Assembly (NCBI GenBank): GCA_021204045.1
Contig: JAJQAA010000037.1
Span: 1-53,090, forward strand
From: Clostridiales bacterium
GTDB lineage: Bacteria; Bacillota; Clostridia; Lachnospirales; Lachnospiraceae
Direction of reading: 5' to 3'
DNA: 53,090 bases
Position numbers and translations under genes: made by a program
Part shown: in pieces, positions 41,883-50,472 of the stretch
Layout of the letters: each line of letters begins with the position of its first letter
Numbering within the stretch: position 1 is the first letter of the stretch
Notes under the pieces: generated by a model
Seen by the model: the letters and a program-made list of their open reading frames with translations, nothing else
What the model was told of the DNA's origin: nothing
The model's database searches: none

Positions 41883-42896
41883 ATGCGGGAAATTTGCCAC
41901 AATCTGTTTGAAGAGAAAATCACTTACTCTGTTCCCTATTTAAGTCCGCGCAATCTATATGTGCTGAAGCAGCCGGGCCGGAGTCTGATGATCGATACGA
42001 GCATGAATCAGGAACCGGACCGGAGGATCCTGTTTCATATGCTGGAGGAGCTGAATATTCGCTGCGAGGATCTGGATGTGTTTATCACGCACAATCACCC
42101 GGATCATATCGGTCTGGTCCCGGATCTGCAGGAAAAGGGCGCGCGCATTCTGATGAATCCGGATGAGATCATCCATCCGATCGGATTATCCTATGATTAT
42201 CTATCAGATGTAAAGTGCCGGGACAATGGTTTCCGTCTGGCGGGAGTGACACCGGAGCTGACGCCGGTTCTGTACAAAAATATCATGGCGTTTGCGGAAG
42301 AACAGTACAAAATAAGAGGTAAATCCAGCACGTTTTCATTTGAACCGGTATATCCCGGAGGCGTGCTCCGTTATCCGGAATATCATTTCCGCCTGGTACT
42401 GCTGCGCGGCCATACGTATGGCCAGTGCGGTCTTTATGAACCGGACAAACGACTGTTTTTCTGTGGTGATCAGCTGATGACGACGATTGTGCCGATTGTG
42501 GACAGTCAGGAAGCAGATCTGAACATGCTTCATTATTATCTGGATTCGCTGTTGGAGATGAAGAGCAAATACGGGCATTGTGATTTCCTGTCGTGCCATT
42601 TTGATCCGATTCGCGATGTTGATGCGGAGGTGGAGCGGATTGCCCACAGCTATATGGATAAATGCAGCATGATGAGAGATGTCCTCAGGGAAGAAGGCAG
42701 GCCGATGACGACCCGGGAAATTTCCGAACATGTCTACGGAAAGAGCGGGGATTCGATGAATTTTGGCCGCTATGCGCTTATCACGATGATCTGGTCAAAG
42801 TCCTTATCCTGCCTTGATTATCTGTATGGGGAAGGGTTGATTGAGCGGACCAGAAACGATGGAACGTTATTCTGGAGCCTGAAACCGCGGCGTTGA
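41883..42896 (+). CDS. Metallo-beta-lactamase-fold hydrolase
   Basis: A 337-residue protein with the zinc motif THNHPDHIGL (His70, His72, Asp74, His75), further metal-ligand segments LLRGHTYGQCGLYEPD and FFCGDQL, and SCHFDPIRD. The C-terminal 80 residues (YMDKCSMMRDVLREEGRPMT and following) form a helical, winged-helix-like domain, as in members often labelled LACTB2-like or hydroxyacylglutathione-hydrolase-like. Substrate unknown. It lies between the S1 terminator and the spore-protein gene and could be an independent unit. Confidence 0.85.
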   Translation: MREICHNLFEEKITYSVPYLSPRNLYVLKQPGRSLMIDTSMNQEPDRRILFHMLEELNIRCEDLDVFITHNHPDHIGLVPDLQEKGARILMNPDEIIHPIGLSYDYLSDVKCRDNGFRLAGVTPELTPVLYKNIMAFAEEQYKIRGKSSTFSFEPVYPGGVLRYPEYHFRLVLLRGHTYGQCGLYEPDKRLFFCGDQLMTTIVPIVDSQEADLNMLHYYLDSLLEMKSKYGHCDFLSCHFDPIRDVDAEVERIAHSYMDKCSMMRDVLREEGRPMTTREISEHVYGKSGDSMNFGRYALITMIWSKSLSCLDYLYGEGLIERTRNDGTLFWSLKPRR

Positions 42897-42940
42897 ATAG
42901 TCGCGTGAGAATAGGGGTATACTCCTGGATAAACGGATAT

Positions 42941-42956
42941 GTCCGCGAGTGCGGAC
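42941..42956 (+). promoter_or_regulatory. Hairpin upstream of the SASP-cbi operon
   Basis: A perfect 6-bp inverted repeat, GTCCGC (42941-42946) and GCGGAC (42951-42956), lies 31 bases before the SASP start codon, without a T-run. It may be an operator or a leader stem. The 91-base gap is too short to hold a cobalamin riboswitch. Confidence 0.35.
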
Positions 42957-42987
42957 GTCGCAGGCGAAAAAGGAGTGTGGCCCTATT

Positions 42988-43215
42988 ATGAGTAAAAAGA
43001 CGAAGGAACCGTTTGATCCGGCCAGTATGACGCCGGAGGAAGCATTGAAATTTGAGATTGCGCAGGAGCTGGGGCTGGCTGACCGCGTGCTGGCGGAGGG
43101 CTGGCGCTGTCTGACCTCGAAGGAAAGCGGGCGGATTGGCGGTCTGGTTGGAAAACGGCATAAGCAGATGCGGCAGGAGGCGGCATCTATGACAGATGAG
43201 GGAGCGCAAAAATGA
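42988..43215 (+). CDS. Small acid-soluble spore protein, alpha/beta type
   Basis: A 75-residue protein with the alpha/beta SASP core: EEALKFEIAQELGLADRV (germination-protease cleavage region FEIA, about residues 22-25) and GWRCLTSKESGRIGGLVGKR, matching the family GWWGxLTSRxxGxxGGxVG pattern. Such proteins coat and protect spore DNA. The ATG at 42988 follows an AAGGAG box (with GTGTGGCCCTATT spacing) and excludes an ATG at 42949 that lies in the hairpin. The stop overlaps the cbiD start (43212-43215), which is unexpected for a forespore protein. Confidence 0.85.
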   Translation: MSKKTKEPFDPASMTPEEALKFEIAQELGLADRVLAEGWRCLTSKESGRIGGLVGKRHKQMRQEAASMTDEGAQK

Positions 43216-44375
43216 AACAGAGTCGGCTGCTGCGGACTGGGTTTACTACGGGAAGCTGCGCCTCGGCCGCGGCGAAGGCTGCGGCCGTTTTTCTGTTGAC
43301 AGGGAAATCGCCGGAAACGGTGGAAATCCATCTGCCGGACGGTCAGACGGCGGCCTGGGAGCCGCGGTATTTTGCAGAGTCCGGCTGGGGTGTGAGAAAG
43401 GATGCCGGAGATGATCCGGACGTGACGGACGGCGCCTGGATCTGCGCTTCCGTGAAAATGGTGGACGGGAAGAACTGGGAAAAATTGCTGGCTCATGGCC
43501 GCGGCTATTTCCTGGAAGAATTTCCGGATTTTTATCTGGATGGCGGTACGGGGATCGGGATCGCGCAGTTGCCGGGACTTTCCTGTCCGGTCGGGCACTA
43601 TGCGATCAATCCGGTACCGCGGCGCATGATTCTGTCGGCGGTGGCAGAGGCCTGCACTGCGGCCGGATGGGAAGGACGGTTGCACGTTATTGTCTCGATC
43701 CCGGAGGGTGCGGTTCTGGCGGAAAAAACCTTCAACCCGCGTGTCGGCATCCGCGGCGGGATTTCCGTGCTGGGTACGACCGGCATTGTCGAGCCGATGA
43801 GCGAGACTGCGCTGCTGGAGACGATCCGCCTGGAGATTCATATGAAAGCGGTTTCCGGCCTGCGGCGTCTGCTGATGACGCCGGGAAATTATGGAGAGAC
43901 GTTTCTCCTGGAAACGCTGGGCGTGCCGCTCGGTGAGGCAGTAAAATGCAGCAATTTTGTCGCGGACGCGGTCGAAGCAGCCGCGTCGGAGGGCTTTACG
44001 CGGATGCTTTTTGTCGGTCATATCGGCAAGCTGGTAAAGGTGGCCGGAGGTGTGCGCAATACACACTCTGCTTATGGGGACCGGCGCATGGAGCTGATGG
44101 AAACGCTCACGCGGGAGGTGCTGGATGCAGGCGCGGACGGCGAGGATCTTCTGGGACGAATCCGTGGCTGCAACACGACGGAGGAGGCAGTCGGTATTCT
44201 GGTGGAGAACGGATTGGCGCAGGCGGTGCTGACGCACACCGCGGTGGCGGTGAAGCGATGGATGGAGCATTGGTCACAGGGAAAGACCACGGTTGAGGTT
44301 ATCGTCTTTTCCTCCGCATACGGGATCGCCGGGATGACGGAGCGTGAAACACGGATACTGCAGGGCGTTCTTTGA
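43212..44375 (+). CDS. cbiD: Cobalt-precorrin-5B C1-methyltransferase
   Basis: CbiD methylates C1 of the corrin ring in the anaerobic cobalamin pathway. The 387-residue protein opens with the family signature RTGFTTGSCASAAAKAA and contains GTGIGIAQLPGL, NPVPRRMI, the GTTGIVEPMSE loop and FVGHIGKLVKVAGG. Length is normal. The start overlaps the SASP stop by 4 bases. It begins the block of cobalamin genes on this strand. Confidence 0.95.
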   Translation: MKQSRLLRTGFTTGSCASAAAKAAAVFLLTGKSPETVEIHLPDGQTAAWEPRYFAESGWGVRKDAGDDPDVTDGAWICASVKMVDGKNWEKLLAHGRGYFLEEFPDFYLDGGTGIGIAQLPGLSCPVGHYAINPVPRRMILSAVAEACTAAGWEGRLHVIVSIPEGAVLAEKTFNPRVGIRGGISVLGTTGIVEPMSETALLETIRLEIHMKAVSGLRRLLMTPGNYGETFLLETLGVPLGEAVKCSNFVADAVEAAASEGFTRMLFVGHIGKLVKVAGGVRNTHSAYGDRRMELMETLTREVLDAGADGEDLLGRIRGCNTTEEAVGILVENGLAQAVLTHTAVAVKRWMEHWSQGKTTVEVIVFSSAYGIAGMTERETRILQGVL

Positions 44376-44443
44376 GGCAATCTGCAGAAATTTTGACTCA
44401 AACATCAGGCAGCAACAGCATGTAACACGAAAGAAGTGAGACG

Positions 44444-45550
44444 ATGAAACTGGCGGTGATCAGCTTCACGCGGACGGGGGCTACGCTCTGCGGGAGACTG
44501 GTGAAGGGTTTTCGCGACCGTGGCGAAGACTGCAACGGCTACATACAAAAACGGTTTTTAAATGAATTTCAGGAAGTTCCCGGTCTGTGCGCGGTGGAGG
44601 AACCGCTCGCGGAGTGGACCGGAAGGCAGTTTGAGACGGCGGACGGATTGATTTTTATTGGCGCGGCAGGGATTGCCGTGCGCGCGATCGCCTCCCATCT
44701 GCGGGATAAATATCAGGACCCGGCGGTTGTTGTGGTGGATGAGCGCGGGCGGTTTGCCATTTCACTGCTTTCCGGCCATGTCAGCGGCGCGAATGCGCTG
44801 GCCGGGACTATCGCGGATCTGATCGGCGCGGCGCCGGTGGTCACGACAGCATCCGATGTCAATGGCCGTGAGGCGATCGACGTCTGGGCGGCCAGGCGCG
44901 GACTTGCGATTGCGGACCGGGAGCTTGCAAAGCAGGTCGCGGCGGCGATGCTGGAGGATCAGCCGGTTGGTTTTTACAGCGATTATCCGCTGCAGGGGCC
45001 GCTGCCGGAGGGCTGCGTGCAGGGGCAGCTCTGTGAATGGAATGTCTGGCTTACCGCGCGGACGAAGGCCGGGCCGGATGACATGGTGAGCTGGTTTGCC
45101 TCCGATCCTGCGAAGATTTTGCGGCTGGCTCCGCCGGTGCTGGCGGTCGGCGTGGGCTGCCGCCGGGGAATATCCGAGCCGGCTTTATCAGAGGCTCTCA
45201 CGAAGGTACTGGATGAGACGGGACTGGAGGCGCGGTCGGTGGCCTGTCTGGCCAGCATAGACCGAAAAGCGCGGGAACCGGGGCTGCTTGAGCTGGCGGA
45301 CGTCTGGAAACTCCCGTTTAAGACCTGGCCAGCCGAAGCGCTGGAAGCGGCAGCCGGAACATTTGAGGAATCCGAATTTGTCCGCAGCGTGACCGGCGTC
45401 GGCAACGTCTGCGAGCGCGCGGCACTTCTGGCTGCCGGAGAAAATGGCCGCATGCTCGTGCAAAAACAGATTTGCGGCGGAATCACGCTGGCGATCGCGG
45501 CCGGAAATTACACGGTAAAGCTTCCGGCCGCTCAGACAGAGCGAGGATGA
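44444..45550 (+). CDS. cbiG: Cobalt-precorrin-5A hydrolase
   Basis: CbiG opens the delta-lactone of cobalt-precorrin-5A, releasing acetaldehyde, after ring contraction. The 368-residue protein has the N-terminal region MKLAVISFTRTGATLCGRL, the central FIGAAGIAVRAIASHLRDKY-type motif, LLSGHVSGANALA and the TTASDVNG segment, followed by the C-terminal CbiG domain VLAVGVGCRRGI...ASIDRKAREPGLLELA in part. It lies 68 bases after cbiD with a GAAAGAAGTGAG ribosome binding site. Confidence 0.94.
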   Translation: MKLAVISFTRTGATLCGRLVKGFRDRGEDCNGYIQKRFLNEFQEVPGLCAVEEPLAEWTGRQFETADGLIFIGAAGIAVRAIASHLRDKYQDPAVVVVDERGRFAISLLSGHVSGANALAGTIADLIGAAPVVTTASDVNGREAIDVWAARRGLAIADRELAKQVAAAMLEDQPVGFYSDYPLQGPLPEGCVQGQLCEWNVWLTARTKAGPDDMVSWFASDPAKILRLAPPVLAVGVGCRRGISEPALSEALTKVLDETGLEARSVACLASIDRKAREPGLLELADVWKLPFKTWPAEALEAAAGTFEESEFVRSVTGVGNVCERAALLAAGENGRMLVQKQICGGITLAIAAGNYTVKLPAAQTERG

Positions 45551-45611
45551 TGACCGGTCGGGATGCGAGAGAAAATGCGGCGGAAAACGAAGATAATCAG
45601 GTGCGGACAAG

Positions 45612-47165
45612 ATGACAGAGGTGCTGATATTTGGAGGAACAACGGAGGGACGTAAGCTGGCGATCTGTGCCGTGCGGCTGGGACTGAGGGTACTGGTGAG
45701 CGTAACTTCTGAATATGGCCGGGCGGTGATGGAGGATTGCGGTGAGCCGGAATTCAACGGGGAAGGCATGCTTCGGGTGCGTTGTGGCGCCCTGGACGAG
45801 TCGGAAATGGCCGCTTTGATCCTCGAAGAGACCCCGCGTCTCGTGCTGGACGCGACGCATCCCCATGCTGCTCTGGCCTCTCGGTCGATCGCGGCGGCCT
45901 GTCGGGCGACGCAGGTCGAGTGTCTGCGGGTGCTTCGGGAGTCCGCGCCGCTTTTCAAAGCGGACAATGTGAAAATTTTCCGTGCGGAGACAGCCGGGGA
46001 GGCAGCCGAAATCCTCGAAACAGACCGGGAACCGGTGCTGCTTGTGACGGGGAGCAAGGAGCTGCCGGTTTTTGCGGGGAGGACAGGTCTTGCCGGACGT
46101 CTTTACGCGAGGGTTTTGCCGGATTCGCATATTCTGGCGGAATGCGAAGCGCTGGGGCTGCGGGGGAGTCATCTGATTGCGATGCAGGGGCCATTTTCGA
46201 CGGAGATGAACCGTGCGTTGCTGCGGCAGACGGGAGCGCGCTGGCTGGTAACGAAGGAATCCGGGAAAAGCGGTGGTTTTGCCGAGAAGCTCACCGCAGC
46301 AGCGGACTGCGGCTGCCGGGTGATTGTGATTGAACGGCCGGTCGGCGAACAGGGGATTTCCATGGATGGGGCAGAAAAACGGCTGCGGGAACTTTCTGAT
46401 CGGTCCGGACGATACAGGATGCCGACGAACCGAACGGCACGGGATAAAGGAACGTTAAAAGAGAATGCAGATACCGCAAGCGAAGAGAAGTCTGTGGCTT
46501 ACCAGCGTACCATCACGATTGTCGGGCTGGGCATGGGCGGCGGCCGCCAGCTGACACTGGAGGCGTTGGACGTTCTGCGTCGTGCTGATGTGGTTTTTGG
46601 CGCGCGGCGGATGCTGGATGATGTGCGGGAATGGACAAATGGGAAACGAACAGAACCTTTGTATCAGAGGGATGCCGTGATTTTCTGGCTGGAAAGCCAT
46701 CCGGACTGTGACAGCGCCTGTATGGTCTGCTCCGGGGATACGGGGTTTTACAGTGCGGCGGCGACATTTGAGAAAAAGATGACGGAACTTCCGGACTGGA
46801 AGCTGGTGATTTTGCCGGGGATATCCGCAATGTCGGCGCTGTGCGCGCGCCTGCAGCGCCCGTGGGAGACGCTGCGGCCGGTCAGCCTGCACGGCCGCGA
46901 CTGTGACGTGGAGAGTCTGCTGCAGCGTGACGGGCCGCTGTTTTTGCTGCTTGGAGGGGAGACTTCCCTCGGTTCTCTCTGTGCGAGGCTGGAAGCACAT
47001 GGATTGGGAGATACACGGATTGATGCCGGCGTCTGTCTCGGTTACCCGCAGGAAGAGTTGTTGCACGGCAGGGCGCGGGAATTTACCGGGCGGACGGACG
47101 CCGTGCTTGCGGCGGTGATTCTTGAACGGGACGATGAACAGCGCCCGGAAGGAGACGATCAATGA
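45612..47165 (+). CDS. cbiJE: Fusion of cobalt-precorrin-6A reductase (CbiJ) and precorrin-6B C5-methyltransferase (CbiE)
   Basis: A 517-residue two-domain enzyme. Residues 1 to about 262 are CbiJ/CobK: ILIFGGTTEGR-like LIFGGTTEGRKLA, VTSEYGR, LVLDATHPHA, LLVTGSKEL and MQGPFSTEMNRALL. After a polar linker (about 263-298), residues 299-517 are CbiE: ITIVGLGMGGGRQLTLEALD, VVFGARRML, SGDTGFYSAA and LPGISAMSALCARL. The two act near each other in the pathway (reduction at C18-C19 and C5 methylation), so fusion makes sense. It overlaps cbiT by 4 bases, and CbiT supplies the partner C15-methylation/decarboxylation activity. The start at 45612 lacks a strong ribosome binding site. Confidence 0.93.
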   Translation: MTEVLIFGGTTEGRKLAICAVRLGLRVLVSVTSEYGRAVMEDCGEPEFNGEGMLRVRCGALDESEMAALILEETPRLVLDATHPHAALASRSIAAACRATQVECLRVLRESAPLFKADNVKIFRAETAGEAAEILETDREPVLLVTGSKELPVFAGRTGLAGRLYARVLPDSHILAECEALGLRGSHLIAMQGPFSTEMNRALLRQTGARWLVTKESGKSGGFAEKLTAAADCGCRVIVIERPVGEQGISMDGAEKRLRELSDRSGRYRMPTNRTARDKGTLKENADTASEEKSVAYQRTITIVGLGMGGGRQLTLEALDVLRRADVVFGARRMLDDVREWTNGKRTEPLYQRDAVIFWLESHPDCDSACMVCSGDTGFYSAAATFEKKMTELPDWKLVILPGISAMSALCARLQRPWETLRPVSLHGRDCDVESLLQRDGPLFLLLGGETSLGSLCARLEAHGLGDTRIDAGVCLGYPQEELLHGRAREFTGRTDAVLAAVILERDDEQRPEGDDQ

Positions 47166-47743
47166 GAGACGAATGCTTTATCCGCGGCGAAATTCCCATG
47201 ACAAAAAGCGAGATCCGCGCGGTTTCGCTGGATAAGCTGGAGCTGCGTCCGGATCATATTATCTGGGATGTTGGCGCCGGTACCGGTTCCGTGTCGGTGG
47301 AAATGGCGTTGCGGGTTCCGCGCGGTCATGTTTTCGCAGTGGAACAAAAAGAGGAGGGCTGTCGTCTGATCCGGGATAACTGTGAAAAATTCGTGGTGGA
47401 AAATGTCACGGTATGTGAGGGACGGGCTCCGGAAATTCTGATGGAACTGCCTGTGCCGGATCGGGTCTTTATCGGCGGAAGCGGCGGTAGGTTGCGGGAA
47501 ATTCTGGATTTTTTGCGACAGAGGAATCCGTTGGCACGGATTGTGGTCAATCTGATCACCCTGGAGAGTCTGGCACAGTTACAGACGTATCTGCGGGAGC
47601 GCAGGCTTGCGGCGGAGATCGTCTGCGTGCAGGTGTCACGCGCCAGAAAGATGGGAGAATACCATTTGATGCGGGGGGAGAATCCGGTGTGGATTGTTAC
47701 CATCATACCTTCACGGGCGGATGAGAGTGAGGAAGATCGATGA
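47162..47743 (+). CDS. cbiT: Cobalt-precorrin-6B C15-methyltransferase (decarboxylating)
   Basis: CbiT methylates C15 and removes the C12 acetate carboxyl group. The 193-residue class I methyltransferase begins CFIRGEIPMTKSEIRAVSL, a CbiT hallmark, then the SAM-binding WDVGAGTGSVSVEMAL, and PDRVFIGGSGGRLREIL. It overlaps both cbiJE and cbiA by 4 bases (ATGA at each junction), indicating strict translational coupling. Confidence 0.95.
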   Translation: MRDECFIRGEIPMTKSEIRAVSLDKLELRPDHIIWDVGAGTGSVSVEMALRVPRGHVFAVEQKEEGCRLIRDNCEKFVVENVTVCEGRAPEILMELPVPDRVFIGGSGGRLREILDFLRQRNPLARIVVNLITLESLAQLQTYLRERRLAAEIVCVQVSRARKMGEYHLMRGENPVWIVTIIPSRADESEEDR

Positions 47744-49107
47744 GAAATGCAAATCCACCCCGTCTGCTGATTGCCGCGCCGCAGAGCGGCAGCGGGAAGA
47801 CCATGCTGACCTGCGGACTGCTGAAGGTTTTTCAGGAGAGGGGACTTGACTGTGCCTGCTGTAAGTGTGGGCCGGATTATATTGATCCGCTGTTCCATCG
47901 CGATGTGCTGGGTGTGGCCGGTTATAATCTCGACAGTTTTTTTCTCGATGGCGATCATCTGCGCAGCCTGTTGCTGCGGACGGCACAGAAAGCCGATCTG
48001 ACGCTGATTGAGGGCGTGATGGGTTATTATGACGGCCTTGGCGGCTTCAGCACGCAAGCGAGCGCCTATGAAATTGCCTGTCTCACCGATACGCCGGTGG
48101 TGCTGATTGTGGACGGCAAACGCAGCAGCCTTTCCATTGCTGCGCTTTTGCAGGGATTTCGTGATTTCCGTGTTGACAGTCATGTGCGTGGTGTGATCCT
48201 TAACCGTACGTCCGCGGGGATGGCGGATCGGCTGCGCCCGCAGATCGAAAAGCTGGGACTGCGATTGTATGGCTATGTGCCGGAATGCGAAGAGGCAAGG
48301 CTGGAGAGCCGTCATCTGGGGCTTGTGCTGCCGGGCGAGCAGCAGGACTGGAGGAAGCGCCTGGCGGCGTTGGCGGAAAAACTGAACGGGTCGCTGGATG
48401 TCGACGGGCTTTTTGCGTTGGCATGCAGCGCCGGGGAAATAAAAACGTTGATATCGGAAAACCTGGAAAATCTGGTTCCGGCCGCAGCATCATCCAAAGG
48501 GAATGTGTCTCGCCGCATCGGCGTTGCCTGGGATGAGGCGTTTTGCTTTTATTACAGGGATAATCTGGATTTTCTGCGTGAACAGGGCTGGGAACCGGTT
48601 CCGTTTAGTCCGCTTCGTGATAGGGAGCTGCCGGCGGGACTTGCGGCGCTGCTTTTCGGAGGAGGTTATCCGGAACGTTTCGCGAAAGAATTATCACAGA
48701 ATGAGGCAATGCGTTCTTCGATCCGCGTCGCGGCGAAGGATGGGCTTCGCATCCTCGCGGAATGCGGCGGTTTTCTCTATCTGCACCGGTCGCTGGAGGG
48801 AATGGATGGGAGCGTTTATCCGATGGTCGGAATGCTGCCGGGTGAGGCGCGGCGGGCGAGAAAACGACAGCCGTTTGGGTATCTGAGTCTGTTTGGCCAT
48901 AAGAAAACAAAGGAGCATATCCGCGGTCATGAATTTCATTACTGGGAGAGCAGCGATCCGGGCAGCGCGATGACAGCGGTTAAACCGGTGGGCGGAGCAA
49001 GCTGGCAGACAATGTACCGGGATGGAAATCTGCTTGCCGGTTTCCCTCATCTGTATTACCGGTCCGGACCGGAGTGGATTCTGTCTTTTCTGGAGGAAAA
49101 CGGATGA
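47740..49107 (+). CDS. cbiA: Cobyrinate a,c-diamide synthase
   Basis: ATP- and glutamine-dependent amidation of the a and c carboxylates of (cobalt-)cobyrinic acid. The 455-residue enzyme has the N-terminal P-loop AAPQSGSGKTMLTCGL, the KCGPDYIDPLFH and LIEGVMGYYDG motifs, and a C-terminal class I glutamine amidotransferase domain with LLFGGGYPE and the nucleophile Cys in LAECGGFLYL; the closing FPHLYYRSGPEW carries a family His. It overlaps cbiT and cobU. Confidence 0.95.
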   Translation: MRNANPPRLLIAAPQSGSGKTMLTCGLLKVFQERGLDCACCKCGPDYIDPLFHRDVLGVAGYNLDSFFLDGDHLRSLLLRTAQKADLTLIEGVMGYYDGLGGFSTQASAYEIACLTDTPVVLIVDGKRSSLSIAALLQGFRDFRVDSHVRGVILNRTSAGMADRLRPQIEKLGLRLYGYVPECEEARLESRHLGLVLPGEQQDWRKRLAALAEKLNGSLDVDGLFALACSAGEIKTLISENLENLVPAAASSKGNVSRRIGVAWDEAFCFYYRDNLDFLREQGWEPVPFSPLRDRELPAGLAALLFGGGYPERFAKELSQNEAMRSSIRVAAKDGLRILAECGGFLYLHRSLEGMDGSVYPMVGMLPGEARRARKRQPFGYLSLFGHKKTKEHIRGHEFHYWESSDPGSAMTAVKPVGGASWQTMYRDGNLLAGFPHLYYRSGPEWILSFLEENG

Positions 49108-49652
49108 TGCATCTTGTGACCGGCGGCAGCGGCAGCGGAAAATCCGCCTGGGCAGAGAACCTTGTCGTACATACATTGCAAAAGTATCGCTATTATCTGG
49201 CGACAATGTCTGCGGAGGGCAGGGAAGCGCAGGGGAGAATTGAGAGACATCGACGATTGCGCGCCGGAAAAGGTTTTGTGACAATGGAATGCAGTCATGC
49301 GTTGAAATTGCTTACGTTTCCCACTGCGGCGCGGGAAAATGTGATTTTGCTTGAGGATATCTCCAATCTGATTGCCAATGAACAATTTGAGCTGGGCGGA
49401 ACGGATGAGGAAATCATCTCCCGTGTGTGGGCCGGGCTGCGGCATCTGCAAAGCCAGTGTTCGGAATTCATCCTGGTGACAAACGAAGTGTGCGAAGACG
49501 GGATATTCTATGACGAAGATACCGAACGATATCTGCGTCTGCTGGCTCGGGTGAACCGGGAGCTGGCTGCGTGGGCCGATACGGTGACGGAGATTGTGTA
49601 CGGGATTGCCCTGCCGCTGAAATCATTGAAATTGTATACAAGTCAGGGATGA
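49104..49652 (+). CDS. cobU: Adenosylcobinamide kinase / adenosylcobinamide-phosphate guanylyltransferase
   Basis: CobU phosphorylates adenosylcobinamide and then guanylylates it for nucleotide-loop assembly. The 182-residue protein has the P-loop TGGSGSGKSAWAE, the guanylylated-His region GRIERHRRLRAG, VILLEDISNLIANE, LVTNEVCEDG and the C-terminal VNRELAAWADTVTEIVYGI. The canonical GxGIVP loop after TNEV is altered here (CEDGIFYDE). The ATG at 49104 overlaps the cbiA stop by 4 bases and follows GGAGG; the next codon is also ATG. A second, degenerate CobU-like gene lies at 50473. Confidence 0.92.
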   Translation: MMHLVTGGSGSGKSAWAENLVVHTLQKYRYYLATMSAEGREAQGRIERHRRLRAGKGFVTMECSHALKLLTFPTAARENVILLEDISNLIANEQFELGGTDEEIISRVWAGLRHLQSQCSEFILVTNEVCEDGIFYDEDTERYLRLLARVNRELAAWADTVTEIVYGIALPLKSLKLYTSQG

Positions 49653-49656
49653 ATAA

Positions 49657-50457
49657 ATGAGCGATCAGAAAAATAAACGAGTTGATGTTCTGAAAGCGTT
49701 TCTGGCAGCCAGAGACGGTCTGCAGGCCGCGTTTGCCATGTATTCGCGTCTCCCTTCCGGGAAAGGGGAATGGAGCAGCGGCGGGCTGCGCTGCGTTTTC
49801 TGTTTTTTCCCGCTTGTCGGCGCCGTGCTGGGAGCATTTTTTGTGGCTGTGGACGCGCTGGTACGCAATCTGGGCGGTAATTTGCTGACGCGTGCAGTTG
49901 TTCTGACGATTCTGCCGCTTCTTGTGACCGGAGGCATCCATATGGATGGGTTTCTGGATACTGCGGATGCGCGTGCGTCCTGGCAATCCCGGGAGAAAAA
50001 GTTGGAGATTCTGAAAGATCCGCACACAGGGGCGTTCGCGTTGATTGCCGGAGCGGTCTACCTGTTCGCCTATCTTGCCGTGGCAGGCGAACTGCGGGAA
50101 ACAGCGTTTCCTGCGGCAGCCGCGGTTTTCGTGCTGGAGCGGGCGTTGAGCGCCTGGTCGGTGATCCATCTGCCGAAGGCGCGTCCGGAAGGGCTGGCAG
50201 GGACTTTTGCCGCGGGGGCAGATGACCGGCTGGTGTCAGTATCCCTGATTTTGTGGGGAGTAGCGGCCTGTCTGTTTTTGCTGGTGTCGGCCGGCTGTCT
50301 GGCCGGCGGCTGCACGGTCGCTACGGCGCTGCTGGTGTATATCTGGTATCGGCATATGGCTTTGCGGGAGTTTGGTGGCGTAACCGGTGATCTGGCGGGG
50401 TATTTTCTGCAGCTGTGTGAGCTGGCCATGCTGGCGGTACTGGCGGTTTTCAGCTGA
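49657..50457 (+). CDS. cobS: Adenosylcobinamide-GDP ribazoletransferase (cobalamin synthase)
   Basis: CobS joins adenosylcobinamide-GDP and alpha-ribazole (phosphate) to make cobalamin at the membrane. The 266-residue polytopic protein has the family sequences AAFAMYSRLPSGKGEW, the metal-binding GGIHMDGFLDTADARAS, KDPHTGAFALIAG and REFGGVTGDLAGY, with about six hydrophobic helices. It starts 4 bases after the cobU stop. Confidence 0.94.
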   Translation: MSDQKNKRVDVLKAFLAARDGLQAAFAMYSRLPSGKGEWSSGGLRCVFCFFPLVGAVLGAFFVAVDALVRNLGGNLLTRAVVLTILPLLVTGGIHMDGFLDTADARASWQSREKKLEILKDPHTGAFALIAGAVYLFAYLAVAGELRETAFPAAAAVFVLERALSAWSVIHLPKARPEGLAGTFAAGADDRLVSVSLILWGVAACLFLLVSAGCLAGGCTVATALLVYIWYRHMALREFGGVTGDLAGYFLQLCELAMLAVLAVFS

Positions 50458-50472
50458 AAAAGGAGAAGCACA

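Noticed and set aside
42897-42987. Cobalamin riboswitch before the SASP-cbiD genes
   Set aside because: The gap is only 91 bases and lacks the conserved B12-box pattern; only a short hairpin is visible.
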